Assembly (NCBI RefSeq): GCF_033115175.1
Contig: NC_084831.1
Location: 15,539,138-15,603,137 of the forward strand
Source: Lepus europaeus
Lineage: Eukaryota > Chordata > Mammalia > Lagomorpha > Leporidae
Length of the DNA: 64,000 bases
Direction: 5' to 3'
Part shown: one piece after another, positions 35,004 to 45,066 of the stretch
Layout: the number at the start of each line of letters is the position of its first letter
Numbering within the stretch: the first letter of the stretch is position 1
The notes under the pieces: generated by a model
What the model saw: only the letters and a program-made list of their open reading frames with translations
Told to the model about the DNA's origin: nothing
Database searches by the model: none
Program-made: the position numbers and the translations under genes

Positions 35004-35987
35004 GGAGACACCACAATATTTAAAAAAAAAATGAATAAACTATAACTGGACCCCCGGTGCTCTCTCTCAGATGGGCTTTATCATAAGTGCTGACTCACTG
35101 CGGGCTGAGCTCCGAGAGTGTCCGTGCTGCTCCTTTTATGTCCAGAGTGCAGGTGGGCAAACGGCAGCTCAGAGTGGGAAAGCTGCCTGGGCTGTCCCCA
35201 GAGCTCCACGCAGCTGGAAGAACAGAGGGCTAGGACAGCCAAAAGAGCACCAAGGATCAAAATCATTGAGATTTGGTCACCTCCGTCTAGTGGGACGCAC
35301 CCAGGTGGCTGATCCCCTGCTTTCTCCGGCTTCCACCCGGGTCATGGCTTCCAATTCAAGCAGGATGCTGGGGACCTGGGTCCCTGAGGCCGGTAGCCCT
35401 TTCTCTGACTCTAGGAGGAGTGAGGCTCTTACCCTGGCCTCCCCAAGCCATGTCCCAGCTCCCTCTCTCCCTCTGCTGTGGCCCCCTCATGGGTGGACGT
35501 TCCCGCCCATGCACACAACCCACTGTGAGAGGGTCATCTGGTGGTAGCAGCCCTGGGAGCAAGGAGGCCCTGCCAGTGGGCTCAGCACCTCTACTGGTGG
35601 CCTTGGCCTTGGCTCTCCCTTCAGCCAAGGTGAGGGAGGGCTCCATTCTGCAGCCTGGAAATTCACCTCTGGTCAGCCTGGGCCTCTGCGCCAGCGCCAT
35701 GTGCTGGGAGGAGTTGGGCATGTTAGGTTTAGGCTGTGGGCCCCAAGAAGGTGTGGAGATGACAGCTCAAGGCAGAAAAGTCTTTTATTCTAGAAAGGAC
35801 ACACTGTGAGGTCTGAAGTGAGGGCTCAACCTGTCTGAGTAGTGGGCAGTGTCCACCAGTGTCCCTTTAAGCTACTGGTCAGTAATTGGCAACTGCTGGC
35901 CGCAATGAGGAGCAATTTGGACACTCAGCTGTTGCTGTCCTGATGTTTGGAGTGAACCAGGGGAGGCGCTTGTAAAAGTTATCAGTG
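35004..35987. other. Unassigned DNA
   Basis: About 1 kb without a recognised repeat or exon. Open frames on both strands overlap and lack motifs. Confidence 0.4.
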
Positions 35988-36323
35988 GGAGGCCGGTGCC
36001 GCAGCTCACTAGGCTAATCCTCCGCCTTGCGGCGCTGGCACACCGAGTTCTAGTCCCGGTCGGGGCGCCAGATTCTGTCCTGGTTGCCCCTCTTCCAGGC
36101 CAGCTCTCTGCTATGGCCCGGGAAGGCAGTGGAGGATGGCCCAAGTGCTTGGGCCCTGCACCCGCATGGGAGACCAGGAGAAGCACCTGGCTCCTGGCTT
36201 CGGATCAGTGTGATGAGCTGGCCGCAGTGGCCATTGGAGGGTGAACCAACGGCAAAAAGGAAGACCTTTCTCTCTGTCTCTCTCTCTCTCACTATCCACT
36301 CTGCCTGTAAAAAAAAAAAAAAA
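35988..36323 (+). repeat. Young CSINE, + strand, with target-site duplication
   Basis: GGCCGGTGCCGCAGCTCACT head to poly(A). Direct repeat AAAGTTATCAGTGGG lies on both sides (about 35976 and 36321). Confidence 0.97.
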
Positions 36324-36399
36324 GTTATCAGTGGGGCAGCAGAATGCCCCCCCCCCCCATTTGGAGTGAGCTAACTTACTGGGGGCAGGCTGTCTTTTT

Positions 36400-36571
36400 T
36401 TTTTTTTTTTAATTTAAGGTATACAAACTTGGTGCATTTCATAGATACAAATTTAGAAACAGTGATTCTTCCCACCCTACCTCCCTCTCACCTACACTCT
36501 TATCCTTCTTCCTTCTCCCTCCCCTATTACCATTCTTATTTTTTACTAAGATCTATTTTCAATTAAATTTT
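36400..36571 (-). mobile_element. L1 3' UTR fragment, antisense
   Basis: Poly(T) then GGTATACAAACTTGGTGCAT and CAGTGATTCTTCCCACC match the 3' end of the L1 at 13650-13800. Confidence 0.85.
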
Positions 36572-36895
36572 TAAAAAAGATTTTATTTATTTGAGAGGTA
36601 GAGCTACAGACAGAGAGAGGTAGAGACAGAGAGAGAGGTCTTCTATCCGCTGGTTCACTCCCCAGTTGGCCGCAATGGCTGGAGCTGGGCCAGTCGGAAG
36701 CCGGGAGCCAGGAGCTTCTTCCACGTCTCCCACGCGGGTGCAGGGGCCCAAGGACTTGAGCCGTCTTCTACTGCTTTCCCAGGCCATAGCAGAGAGCTGG
36801 ATTGAAGAGGAGCAACCGGGACTAGAACCGGCGCCCATATGGGTTACTGGCGCTGCAGGTGGAGGATTAACCTACTGCACCACGGTGCTGGTCCC
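36572..36895 (-). repeat. CSINE, - strand
   Basis: TTTTATTTATTTGAGAGGTAGAG tail portion and CACGGTGCTGGTCCC head. It sits between the L1 piece and ERV fragment B. Confidence 0.95.
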
Positions 36896-37300
36896 AAGTG
36901 AAAGGTCTTTGTAGAATGTGGATTCCAGGGTTTGGCTTGACAGCCAGTCCTTTATATGAGTTTTAGAGTGCCAGGGCACAGACCCACTTAATTGGACAGG
37001 ATAACGACAGGAGGCTTTCCAAAGGATTAAAGAGCTGTTAGCAGAAGCTTTGGCACTAAGAACCCCCAAGTTGGACAAAGTCCGTCTGTTAGCAGCAGAG
37101 AAGCGAGGAATAGCTCTGGGAGCACTCACTCAGAAATTGGGTCCCCTTTCATGGCTAGTGGCCTAGTTTTCTAAGCAACTGGATTCAGTGGCTACAGCAT
37201 GGCCTGCGTGTTTAGGGCAGTGGCTGTGGCAGAACTTGCAGTTAATCATAGTCTTAAAACACTCTGGCCAAGCTTTGCCAAGAGAATCCAGAATCACGGC
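36896..37300 (+). mobile_element. Endogenous retrovirus fragment B: RT/RNase H region, + strand
   Basis: The + strand translation carries the AEKRGIALGALTQKLGP and SKQLDSVATAWPACL stretches of the reverse transcriptase/RNase H connection, with stops. The reverse complement matches ERV fragment A at 30225-30900, so A and B lie in opposite orientations. Old and non-coding. Confidence 0.75.
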
Positions 37301-38520
37301 TTAAGCTATCGCCTTTTGCCTCCGTACGAGGAAAGCAATCAAGGCTAGGAGACCCTTTCTCACCTCTGACATCCTCTTTGGTTGATACCCAGCATCAAAC
37401 AAAACATCTTGTTGATCTCCATCTCCGCCAGGCACGCAGGGCTCTGATGTGGTGTTGTAACCAAGTTCCCCAGAGCCAGATTGAAAGGCCACAAACGAGC
37501 AATCTCCACAGGCTAAATAATTCTGTGACCCACTTGGGAAGCAGGATCCCCGTGTGACCTGTTACAGCCTAGACAAAGGGGGTTTTTCTAGGTGCTACTT
37601 AGCGCTCCTGCAGTTAAACTACAGGGCATCTCCAGGCGGGGACATCTGTCAAGAATTAAACATTTACCGCTTGAGTTTTCCCGGGTGCACACAGAGGGTA
37701 ACTCTGCCTACTCCTGCGACACAATTGAAAACCTTAAATACCTCTCCAGAAAGGACAAAGATTAGCCTCTCCTTTGTCTGTAAAGGCTGTTTGTTACACT
37801 TTATGGCAGACATGGTGTACCTACTTCTTCTCTTGGTGTTCTCTGGAAGGTGCCGTTGGCAGAAACAACTCCCTGATGAGCACCTGCATGATAACAGGGA
37901 ACACGCGGCTGGGCTTCAGGAAGTCGCTTTGAGGATCTGTGTATTTCCTTGAGCAGCTTGACTGGGACTTGAGGCCACATTTTACACGTGCTCAGGAGCG
38001 CAGGGGTGTCGGTGCTCAAGTTAAAGAAGTCGCGGACAGGCGACCCACACTGGAGTCCGTACGGGTAGAAGAAGCAGAGCGCTGCAGTCCCTAGCGGCAT
38101 CTATAGCATTTATCCAGCAACGTTATGCCCACAAGAAGAGCCACTGGACGGTTACACTCAGACTAAACAGTTCTATTATTCGGGTAAGGAACCCTCACAG
38201 TTTCCACTAGCTGGAAAACCGTATAAACCATTCTCCCTTTCCTGAGAGGCATCAGTACTTGTCTCGTTCATTATGCTCATCCTGATTGACAAAACTGTTG
38301 TAGAGTTTGACATTTTTCTGAAAAATGATGTCATGCAGGGACCATGGCCACTGACATTAACTGACAACAATCTTCCAGCTCTTGATAGGTACCCACTGCG
38401 TTAGAATAGCAAAGGGAGAGATGAGATGTTGCTGACAGAGAGGGTCCTGTCCCCTCTGCCACTGGATTAGATAGGCAAAGATTTCTGTACCCAGGATAGA
38501 CAAGCCTTACATGGTCAGTG
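37300..38520. other. Unassigned DNA between ERV fragments
   Basis: It continues directly from the retroviral RT/RNase H fragment but I could not assign it to a retroviral domain. Minus-strand open frames (for example 38370-38176, 38100-37801) look weakly envelope-like (Asn-X-Ser/Thr sites, Cys residues), too weak for a call. Confidence 0.35.
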
Positions 38521-38524
38521 CAAA

Positions 38525-38715
38525 GAAGCTCCAGAAGATGAGCCTTCCCCAGGTGGAATTCCAGGTGGAATTCTAGGTTCCTGGCTTCAGCCTGACCCAG
38601 TCTGAGCCATTATTGCTATTTGGGGAATGAATCAGCAAAAGAAAGATCTCTCTCTCTCTCTCTCTCTCTCCTCTTTGTATGTCTCGTCTCCTTTATCATT
38701 CTGGCTTACAAAAAA
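38525..38715 (+). repeat. CSINE, + strand, 5' truncated
   Basis: Only the second half is present (GGTGGAATTCTAGGTTCCTGG, then GGGGAATGAATCAGC and the CT tract). Confidence 0.75.
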
Positions 38716-38747
38716 TATTTAACAGAGAAAAAAAGAATATACTTTCG

Positions 38748-39470
38748 TGGGAACAGGTGTTCAGGCCAGTGAGTAATACGCCCCTGTCTTAGTACAGAGT
38801 ACCGGAGTTTGATTCTGGCTATGTCTCCTAAGCGCTGCTTCCTTCTAATGCAAACCTTGGCAGGAAGTGATGGTGGTTGAAGTCTTTGGGTTTCTGCCAC
38901 CTGCATGGGAGACTTGGACTGGGTCCCTTGCTTTTGGCACAGCCTGGCCCAGTTCCAGCCATTGAGGATATTTGAGGACTGACCCGGTGCGTGGGAGCCT
39001 TCTCTTTATCTGTGTCTCTGCCTTTCAAATAAACCTAAAGATAATTTTAAATAATAATTAAACCCCCAGTTTTGCGAAGGCAAAAAAAACAACATGGAAA
39101 ACATCATAGCAAACACCTAGGTAGGTATCTGCCTAGAAAATTCTACATTTCACATTTTCTTCATAGTTTAAAAAATAATAACCATAGTTACAGTGTAGCC
39201 TTTCCAATGGGTGTAGCACTGAACACCACGCATCACTGCGCCCTCTTTTGGGCACACAATAGGATAGCTCTTCCCTGAGCCCTGAAAATCAGACGTGGCC
39301 AGCTGGCTTGCTTCGGCCAAGGGGAGGTTGAAGAGACAGGGTGGCTTGTCGGCTCTTGTTCCCTCTGCCATCTGCTGGCTGCTGACCAGCCTGGTCCCAG
39401 AGTGAGGAGATGTGGGTGGAGCCTCCCCCAGCCCCAGATGGATGTGAGGCACAGCCGAGACACAGCCGCT
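38748..39470 (+). repeat. Duplicated block, right copy (partner 27292-28020)
   Basis: Begins with an old CSINE-like SINE (38748-39060) and continues with the shared unique sequence (CATGGAAAACATCATAGC, then TTCGGCCAAGG and CCATCTGCTGGCTGCTGACC). Confidence 0.75.
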
Positions 39471-39829
39471 GCTCCAGGGTGCATCCTAGGGTTAGTCAGT
39501 CGTCCTCGACTGCTGTGGCTACATCAGCCGCAGACTTGATTACTTGCTATAAAATCTGGACTTTAGTCTGGGCTAGGTTGCGAAGGCAATGGGTTTTTAA
39601 AAAGTGGTTTCAAGAGCTCACGTAGAGTGTTCTCTGTTATTGTGGAAGAACTCGCTAAGGAGTTTTTCTGAGAATAGCAGCTTCCTGAGCGCATCGGACA
39701 AGACGTAGGTGAAACATGTCTGCCACGGAGCACCAGCGCCTTGATACGACCAAAGCACGGGTTGCTGCTCACTTCTGCTTTAGCAGAGGTATTTGAGGTC
39801 TTCGGCTCCCTCCCAAGAGCAGGCAGACT
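39471..39829. other. Unassigned DNA
   Basis: Nothing recognised between the duplicated block and the integrase remnant. It may include more viral sequence, downstream of integrase on the - strand. Confidence 0.35.
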
Positions 39830-40745
39830 CATCCTTCATGTGCACCTGTGAGGTGGATACCCTGTGATTTAACTGCTAGGTAACCCCTGTGAGGGCCCTT
39901 CCATTTAAGCTGTAACCGGTCAGGAGGAGATCCTTCCTCCCAAGTTTTGAACAGAACTAGATCTCCTGGGAGATCTACTGAGACTCTTGGAATCTGGCAC
40001 TGGGCGAAGTTCATTACCATAATCCATTGGTGCTTTTTTTTTTTTTTTGGCAGGCAGAGTGGACAGTGAGAGAGAGAGACAGAGAGAAAGGTCTTCCTTT
40101 GCTGTTGGTTCACCCTCCAATGGCCGCTGCGGCCGGCGCACCGCGCTGATCCGAAGGCAGGAGCCAGGTGCTTCTCCTGGTCTCCCATGGGGTACAGGGC
40201 TCAGGGACTTGGGCCATCCTCCACTGCCCTCCCGGGTCACAGCAGAGAGCTGGCCTGGAAGAGGGGCAACCGGGACAGAATCTGGCGCCCCGACCAGGAC
40301 TAGAACCCAGTGTGCCGGCACCGCAGACAGAGGATTAGCCTATGGAGCCGCGACACCGGCGTGTTTTTTAACCTGACCTAGAATGATAATCTGCTTAATC
40401 AGATCTTCAGTGTCTGAATCAAAGAGGATATCAGAGTTGAAAAGGGATCTTCCAAACGGGCCAATTTTAAAGTAACCTTAGGTGCTGTTCTCTTTCCAAG
40501 GAGAGCAATGGGCAGTAGCGTAAGCCGTGATTCTGAGGCTTAACCAGAATCTGTTAGCTGAACTAGAATACATTTAAGGCGACGATTAACTTATTTAACT
40601 TTGCTTGACAGCTGAGTCTCTGAGAGACGGAGATCGCTAAGAGATCCCTAGAACAGAGGCTGTCTGCTGAGTTACTCTGGACACCAAAGAGGGTCCATTG
40701 TCACTTGGGAGTGACATCGGGAGGTCAAAGTGAGGGATTATTTAT
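39830..40745 (-). mobile_element. Endogenous retrovirus fragment C: integrase remnant, - strand
   Basis: On the - strand, 40745-40363 carries a DNGP motif (SDNGPSLVSRVTQQ) from the integrase catalytic core and, further on, the FNSDILFDS block. After an inserted CSINE, 40030-39830 carries the C-terminal-domain block (PGDLVLFKTW, LKWKGP). Internal stops show decay. The domain order fits a gammaretrovirus-like pol end. Confidence 0.8.
40034..40362 (-). repeat. CSINE inside ERV fragment C, - strand
   Basis: Poly(T)-GGCAGGCAGAGTGGACAG tail and GCCGCGACACCGGCG head. Confidence 0.95.
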
Positions 40746-40747
40746 TT

Positions 40748-41078
40748 TCTTTTAAAATATTTATTTATATATTTGAAAGGCAGAGTTACAGAGAGAGAGA
40801 GAGAGGGAGAGAGGTCTTCCATCTGCTGGTTCACTCCCCAGATGGCCACAACGACAGGAGCTGAGCCGATCAGAAGCCAGGAGCCAGGAGCCAGGAGCTT
40901 CTTCCAGGTCTCCCATGTGGTGCAGGGGCCCAAACACTTGGGCCGTATTCTACTGCTTTCCCAGGCCATAGCAGGGAGCTGGATTGGAAGTGGAGCAGCT
41001 GGGACTCGAACTGGTGCCATATGGGATGCCAGCAATGCAGGCTGGGGCTTTAACCCACTATGCCACAGCACCAGCCCT
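40748..41078 (-). repeat. CSINE, - strand
   Basis: TATTTATTTATATATTTGAAAGG tail portion and CACAGCACCAGCCC head. Confidence 0.95.
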
Positions 41079-41178
41079 GGGATTATTTCTTTTACTTTAG
41101 ACACTTCTTGTGCCTCTTCTGTTCAGGTTGGAAAAGCTTCATCCATCTTATGAAAGTATCCTTAAGAACTAGTAGAGG

Positions 41179-41312
41179 GGCCGGCACTGTGGGTTGGTCC
41201 AAGGAATTGGGCCTGGATTGGAAGAGGAGCAGCAGGGACTCGAATTGGCGCCCATATGGGATGCTGGCACTGCAGGTTGGGGCTTTAACCCACTACACCA
41301 CAGCAATGGCTG
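41179..41312 (-). repeat. Chimeric CSINE scrap
   Basis: A forward head stub (GGGGCCGGCACTGTGGGTTG) runs at about 41205 into the reverse-complement of another C-repeat head (GGATTGGAAGAGGAGC to CACCACAGCAATGGC). The body and tail of both are missing. Confidence 0.8.
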
Positions 41313-41945
41313 ATTGTGCATGCATTCCTATGGACTCACTGCTAAGGGCACAGTTTCAGAAATTGACCATGGGACCCCAGACACCCTGGAACCAGGGCAA
41401 AAATGACTTTTCAAGTGTTTAATAATAGAGACCAGACTGAAGAAACAGTGCTCCAACGTTGGGAGCAACAGACTCATAAGGTAGCAGTTGCTTCAAACAG
41501 TGCCCAGTGACCTCGGGATCACCCAGCAGACACTATGGTCTGGCAGCAAAGCCCACAGGAAAATGTAGGTGCAGAAAGCTGAGACAAAGGCACTAGGAAT
41601 ATGAGAGGTGTGGTTGGAAGAGGGACCTTCTCCTCTTCTGCAGAGAGGAAGGGAGTCTGCCCGGCCTCGTGGCCTTGCCGGGAGGCGGATGGGGCCCGAG
41701 GACTCGGCAGGCGTCCACAGCCGAGGCTTCTTGTGTCAAGAGCCCCAGCTGATCCTCACTGGCATCACGGGTCAGGTGTTGATTTTTGAATTGACACAGG
41801 CGTCCATCTATCCCAACACCCTGCATAGGACTCCTGTCTTCACAGGGTCTTGTTCCCAGGGACCTCTCAGCGCAGACTTGCTAAGGAAATGCATGGCTCT
41901 ACACATCTGGGAAGTAGATCCCAGATGCAAATAGCTTCTTTGGTA
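41313..41945 (+). mobile_element. Endogenous retrovirus fragment D: gag/protease region, + strand
   Basis: The + strand matches the - strand of ERV fragment A (32750-32220) along its length: GACCCCAGACACC, then CATAAGGTAGCAGTTGCTTC, then GGACGCC/CGAGTCCTC-type blocks. It is therefore inverted relative to A. No intact frame. Confidence 0.7.
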
Positions 41946-41991
41946 TTTAGAGGAAGAAGACTTCGTACGATTTGTTGTTGTTGTTGTTGTT

Positions 41992-42270
41992 ACTTTAAGA
42001 TTTTATTTATTTGAAAGTTAAGAGTTACAGATAGTGAGGAGAGACAGAGAGAAAGGTCCCCCATCCGCTTCACTCCCCAGTTGGCCACAACAGCCAGAGC
42101 TGTACTGATCCAAAGCCAGGAGCCAGGAGCTTCTTTTGGGTGCACTGCTTTCCCAGGCCACAGCAGAGAGCTGGATTGGAAGAGGAGCAGCCGGGACTAG
42201 AACCGGCCCCCATATGGGATGCTGGTGCCGCAGGCGGAGGATTAACCTACTGCACCACAGTGCCAGCCCC
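41992..42270 (-). repeat. CSINE, - strand
   Basis: Follows a (TTG)n run at 41968-41988. TTTTATTTATTTGAAAGTTAAG tail portion and CACAGTGCCAGCCCC head. Confidence 0.93.
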
Positions 42271-42274
42271 GGTT

Positions 42275-42665
42275 TTAAGGGAAACTACTGTAGAGCCTGG
42301 GAAGGCAGTCTCCGCTGTGTTTAGGGACCTGACTTGAATCTCTCTCAAGTCAGATCTGGCGTCCCAAGAGCTCCTTTTTGCAGCCCAAGTTGGGTCTTCC
42401 TTTCCCAGCCTTCTTCAGTGCTCCCTGCAAGTTGATTTAATCTGTGTTTGTTTTCCCTGGCCTAGGATACAACCTCCTAGTGCCCCAAATAGTTTTGGGT
42501 GTCTTTTTACCACTGTACCAGGACTTCTGGCCACTAGAGGGCACTGCTGTACTTAAGGTTCAAGCATAGCAGAGGAGGCTTCCGCTGCCACGCCTGAGAT
42601 GCCTATCTCAGGGCATTTTCTGGTGCGCCAAATATATCCGGGGTCCTGCGCCATCCGCAGGTGAC
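42275..42665 (-). mobile_element. Endogenous retrovirus fragment E: leader-side remnant, - strand
   Basis: Matches 32868-33590 of ERV fragment A directly (GTGTTTAGGGACCTG, CTAGAGGGCACTGCTGTACTTAAGG, CTCAGGGCATTTTCTGGTG), minus the CSINE found there. Confidence 0.7.
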
Positions 42666-42967
42666 GTCAAAGCCATGCCTAGGGTCTATCCCCAGGGTGA
42701 CCCCAGCATTCAAACATGTTTGAAGCTGAATCCAGAGTTCAGAGTTCAGTTCGAATCCTGAAGCTCTGGTGCCCTGAATATTTTTTGGGAGCTTGTGTTG
42801 CTGCCCTTAGGGACCTTGAACTTTGGGGGCTTTGAATCCACACGTGGAGGCTATGCACCAGGGTGATGCCAGTGCACGTAAATCCTTGGATGTTGAAGCT
42901 GGAAAACTCTGGCATTCAAACTTCTCAATGCTGAGCCCTGCAGTGAGGGATTGAGGGTGTGTTGATA
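42666..42967. other. Unassigned DNA between ERV fragment E and CELA3 copy 2
   Basis: About 300 bp with no recognised content. Confidence 0.4.
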
Positions 42968-43301
42968 CGGGAAACCCAAGACTCCCAGAAGCGGAGCCAT
43001 GTGCCCAAGGTCTTGGAGCTGGGGGCGGCACAGGCAGGATCTGAGTCCAGGTGTGCGGGAATCCAGTGCCCTGTTCTTTCCTAAATGGTGGAGTGCTCTG
43101 ACGCCAACTTTCCATCCGGCTCCGTGTTTATCAGCGTGTCACCCAGTGACTCGTGTGCAGCAACCCTGGGTCCTTCTATTGGCTGTCACTCCTCCACTTA
43201 CAGTGGGTGGGGGCTGTGTCTTTGGACCATGGGGTACATAGTGCCCCACCTCCTCTTCTAGGAGTGGGGCCCAGTCCAGCCCCCTCTGCCTGCCTCTGCC
43301 C

Positions 43302-43308
43302 TATATTA
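43302..43308 (+). promoter_or_regulatory. TATA box of CELA3 copy 2
   Basis: TATATTA at the same distance from the ATG as in the intact gene. The upstream E-box seen in copy 1 reads CACCTC here (43247-43252) and the following TGGGA spacing is lost. Confidence 0.7.
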
Positions 43309-43350
43309 GAGCCCAGGCTCCCTCTGGCTCCTATAATCTCCAAACTTGCG

Positions 43351-43390
43351 ATGCTCCGGCTGCTGAGCGCCCTCCTGCTTGTGGCCCTTG
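43351..43390 (+). pseudogene. CELA3 copy 2, exon 1
   Basis: Identical in all 40 coding bases to exon 1 of the intact gene; donor GTAAGA retained. Confidence 0.9.
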
Positions 43391-43935
43391 GTAAGAACCC
43401 AGCCCGCGTGTGTGCCCTGTGCTGCCTGGGCCAGGAGCCCTGAGATCTGCTTCCCACCCTGGGTCCTGTGGTCCCCAGCCCCTGCTCCATAGGAGGGGTC
43501 TCAGCTCGTACCTGGGGCACGACAGTGGGGGCTTTAGCTTGGTGCTGGGAAGAGGGGGGAGCAGGAGCAGGTGATGGGGCAGCTCAGGAGGACTGGGAGC
43601 AGCACCCAGGGCTGGGGAGGGCGACCTTGGTGGGGCAGTGAGCACAGCCGGGTGGTGAGGAGCCTGGCTCTATGCTCAGACTGCATGGGGTAGGATTTCC
43701 ACTTCCTGCCCAATGCTCCAATTCTCCACTCACACTCCTCCTACCCATTCCATAGCCTCTGCTTTAGACTTTTCCTCATCTCTCTGACACGTTATATATT
43801 GCAGCCCAGGGCCACCTCTTCCCAGCAGTCTCCCTAGACTGACAATCTTGGTAACAGAAAACGTTTACTGAGTGCTTACGGCATTCCAGGCAGAATGCCA
43901 AGTTTTTTTTTTTTTTTCTTAGAATGCCAAGTTTT

Positions 43936-44255
43936 AAAAAGATGTTATTTATTTATTTGAAAGTAGAGTTAAAAGTGAGAGGAGAGACAGAGGGAGGGAA
44001 AGATATAGCTTCCATCTGCTGGTTCACTTCCCAAATGACCACAATGACCAGGTTTGTGCCAGGCCGAAGCCAGGAACCAGGAGCTTCATCTGGGTCTTCC
44101 ATGTGGGAGTACTTGGGCCAGCTTCCACTGCTTTCCCAGGCACATTAGCAGGGAGCTGGATTGGAAGCGGAGCAGCCAAGACTCGGATTGGCGTCCGTAT
44201 GGTGTGTGGGCATTGCAGGCTGTGGCTTAACTCTCTGCACCAGGTGCTGGTCCCT
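43936..44255 (-). repeat. CSINE, - strand
   Basis: TTATTTATTTATTTGAAAGTAG tail portion and CAGGTGCTGGTCCC head. It lies in the same MIR as the copy 1 CSINE at 19682, but junctions and sequence differ enough that independent insertion is possible. Confidence 0.9.
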
Positions 44256-44447
44256 GATGGTTTTTTCCTACAGTTAATCCCAAGGAATTCTCATCACCGC
44301 TCTATGAGGTCAGTACTGTTATTATCCCCATTTTACAGACGAGCAAACTGACTCTCAGAGGTGTCGAGGAGCTCATCCCAGAACAAGGCACTAGATGGGC
44401 TTTGAACCCAGACAGTCTTACTCCAAAGCCTCCATCCTTTCAAAATA

Positions 44448-44477
44448 ATCACTTTATTTATGTGTTATGTTTGAAAC

Positions 44478-44513
<36 letters not shown>

Positions 44514-45066
44514 CCTCTTTTGTTTCACTCTCCAAATGCAGTAGCCAGTGCTGGGCCAGGCTGAAGCCGGAAGCCGGTGGACAACAGGGGCCCAGTACTT
44601 GTGCCATTAACACTGCCTCCTAGGGAGCACATCAGTGGGAATTTGGAATCAGGAAAGGGGTAAAAATTGATCCAGGCACTCTGACGTGGGAGTGGGCGTC
44701 CCAAGGGGCATCAGTTTTTTGTTTTGACAGGCAGAGTTAGACAGTGAGAGAGACAGAGAGAAAGGTCTTCCTTCCGTTGGTTCACCCCTAAATGGCTGCT
44801 ACAGCTGGCGTGCTGCACCGATCCGAAGCCAGGAGCCAGGTGCTTCCTCCTGGTCTCCCATGTGGGTGCAGGGCCCAAGGACTTGGGCCATCCTCCACTG
44901 CCTTCCCAGGCCACAGCAGAGAGCTGGACAGGAAGAGGAGTAACCAGGACAGAATCCGGCACCCCAACTGGGACTAGAACCTCGTGTGCCGGCGCCACAG
45001 GCAGAGGATTAGCCTAGTGAGCTGTGTCGCCGGTCCCCAAGGGGCATTTTAACCATGACATCAAAT
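44448..45066 (-). repeat. Old CSINE split by a younger one, - strand
   Basis: TTTATTTATGTGTTATGTTTG tail portion, (GA)n at 44478-44510 and an end resuming after the insertion with ACCATGACATCAAATGCC. The break with ERV fragment F is at its very end. Confidence 0.85.
44712..45037 (-). repeat. Young CSINE nested in the older one, with target-site duplication
   Basis: GTTTTGACAGGCAGAGTTAGAC tail portion and GTCGCCGGTCCC head. Flanked by CCAAGGGGCAT on both sides. Confidence 0.95.

Larger units (their letters stand above)
42968..45066 (+). pseudogene. CELA3 copy 2: promoter, exon 1 and part of intron 1 only
   Basis: Same strand as the intact gene. It retains a TATA box, an ATG in good context, all 40 coding bases of exon 1 unchanged, and the GTAAGA donor. 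Intron 1 follows (with the shared MIR and old SINE) and ends at about 45066, where retroviral pol sequence begins. Exons 2-8 are missing. Reading through the donor gives only a 30-residue signal-peptide-like frame ending at 43443. A spliced product would need a downstream acceptor supplied by foreign sequence. Called a truncated pseudogene; transcription is untested. Confidence 0.9.

Noticed and set aside
37301-38370. Retroviral envelope on the minus strand
   Set aside because: Only Cys residues and a few Asn-X-Ser/Thr sites support it. No transmembrane subunit, cleavage site or fusion-type motif was seen, and the neighbouring pol fragment lies on the other strand.
43351-43443. A 30-residue secreted micropeptide from copy 2 (and the same from 19159-19251)
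   Set aside because: It exists only if the good GTAAGA donor is ignored. The same read-through exists in the intact gene, where it is clearly intronic.
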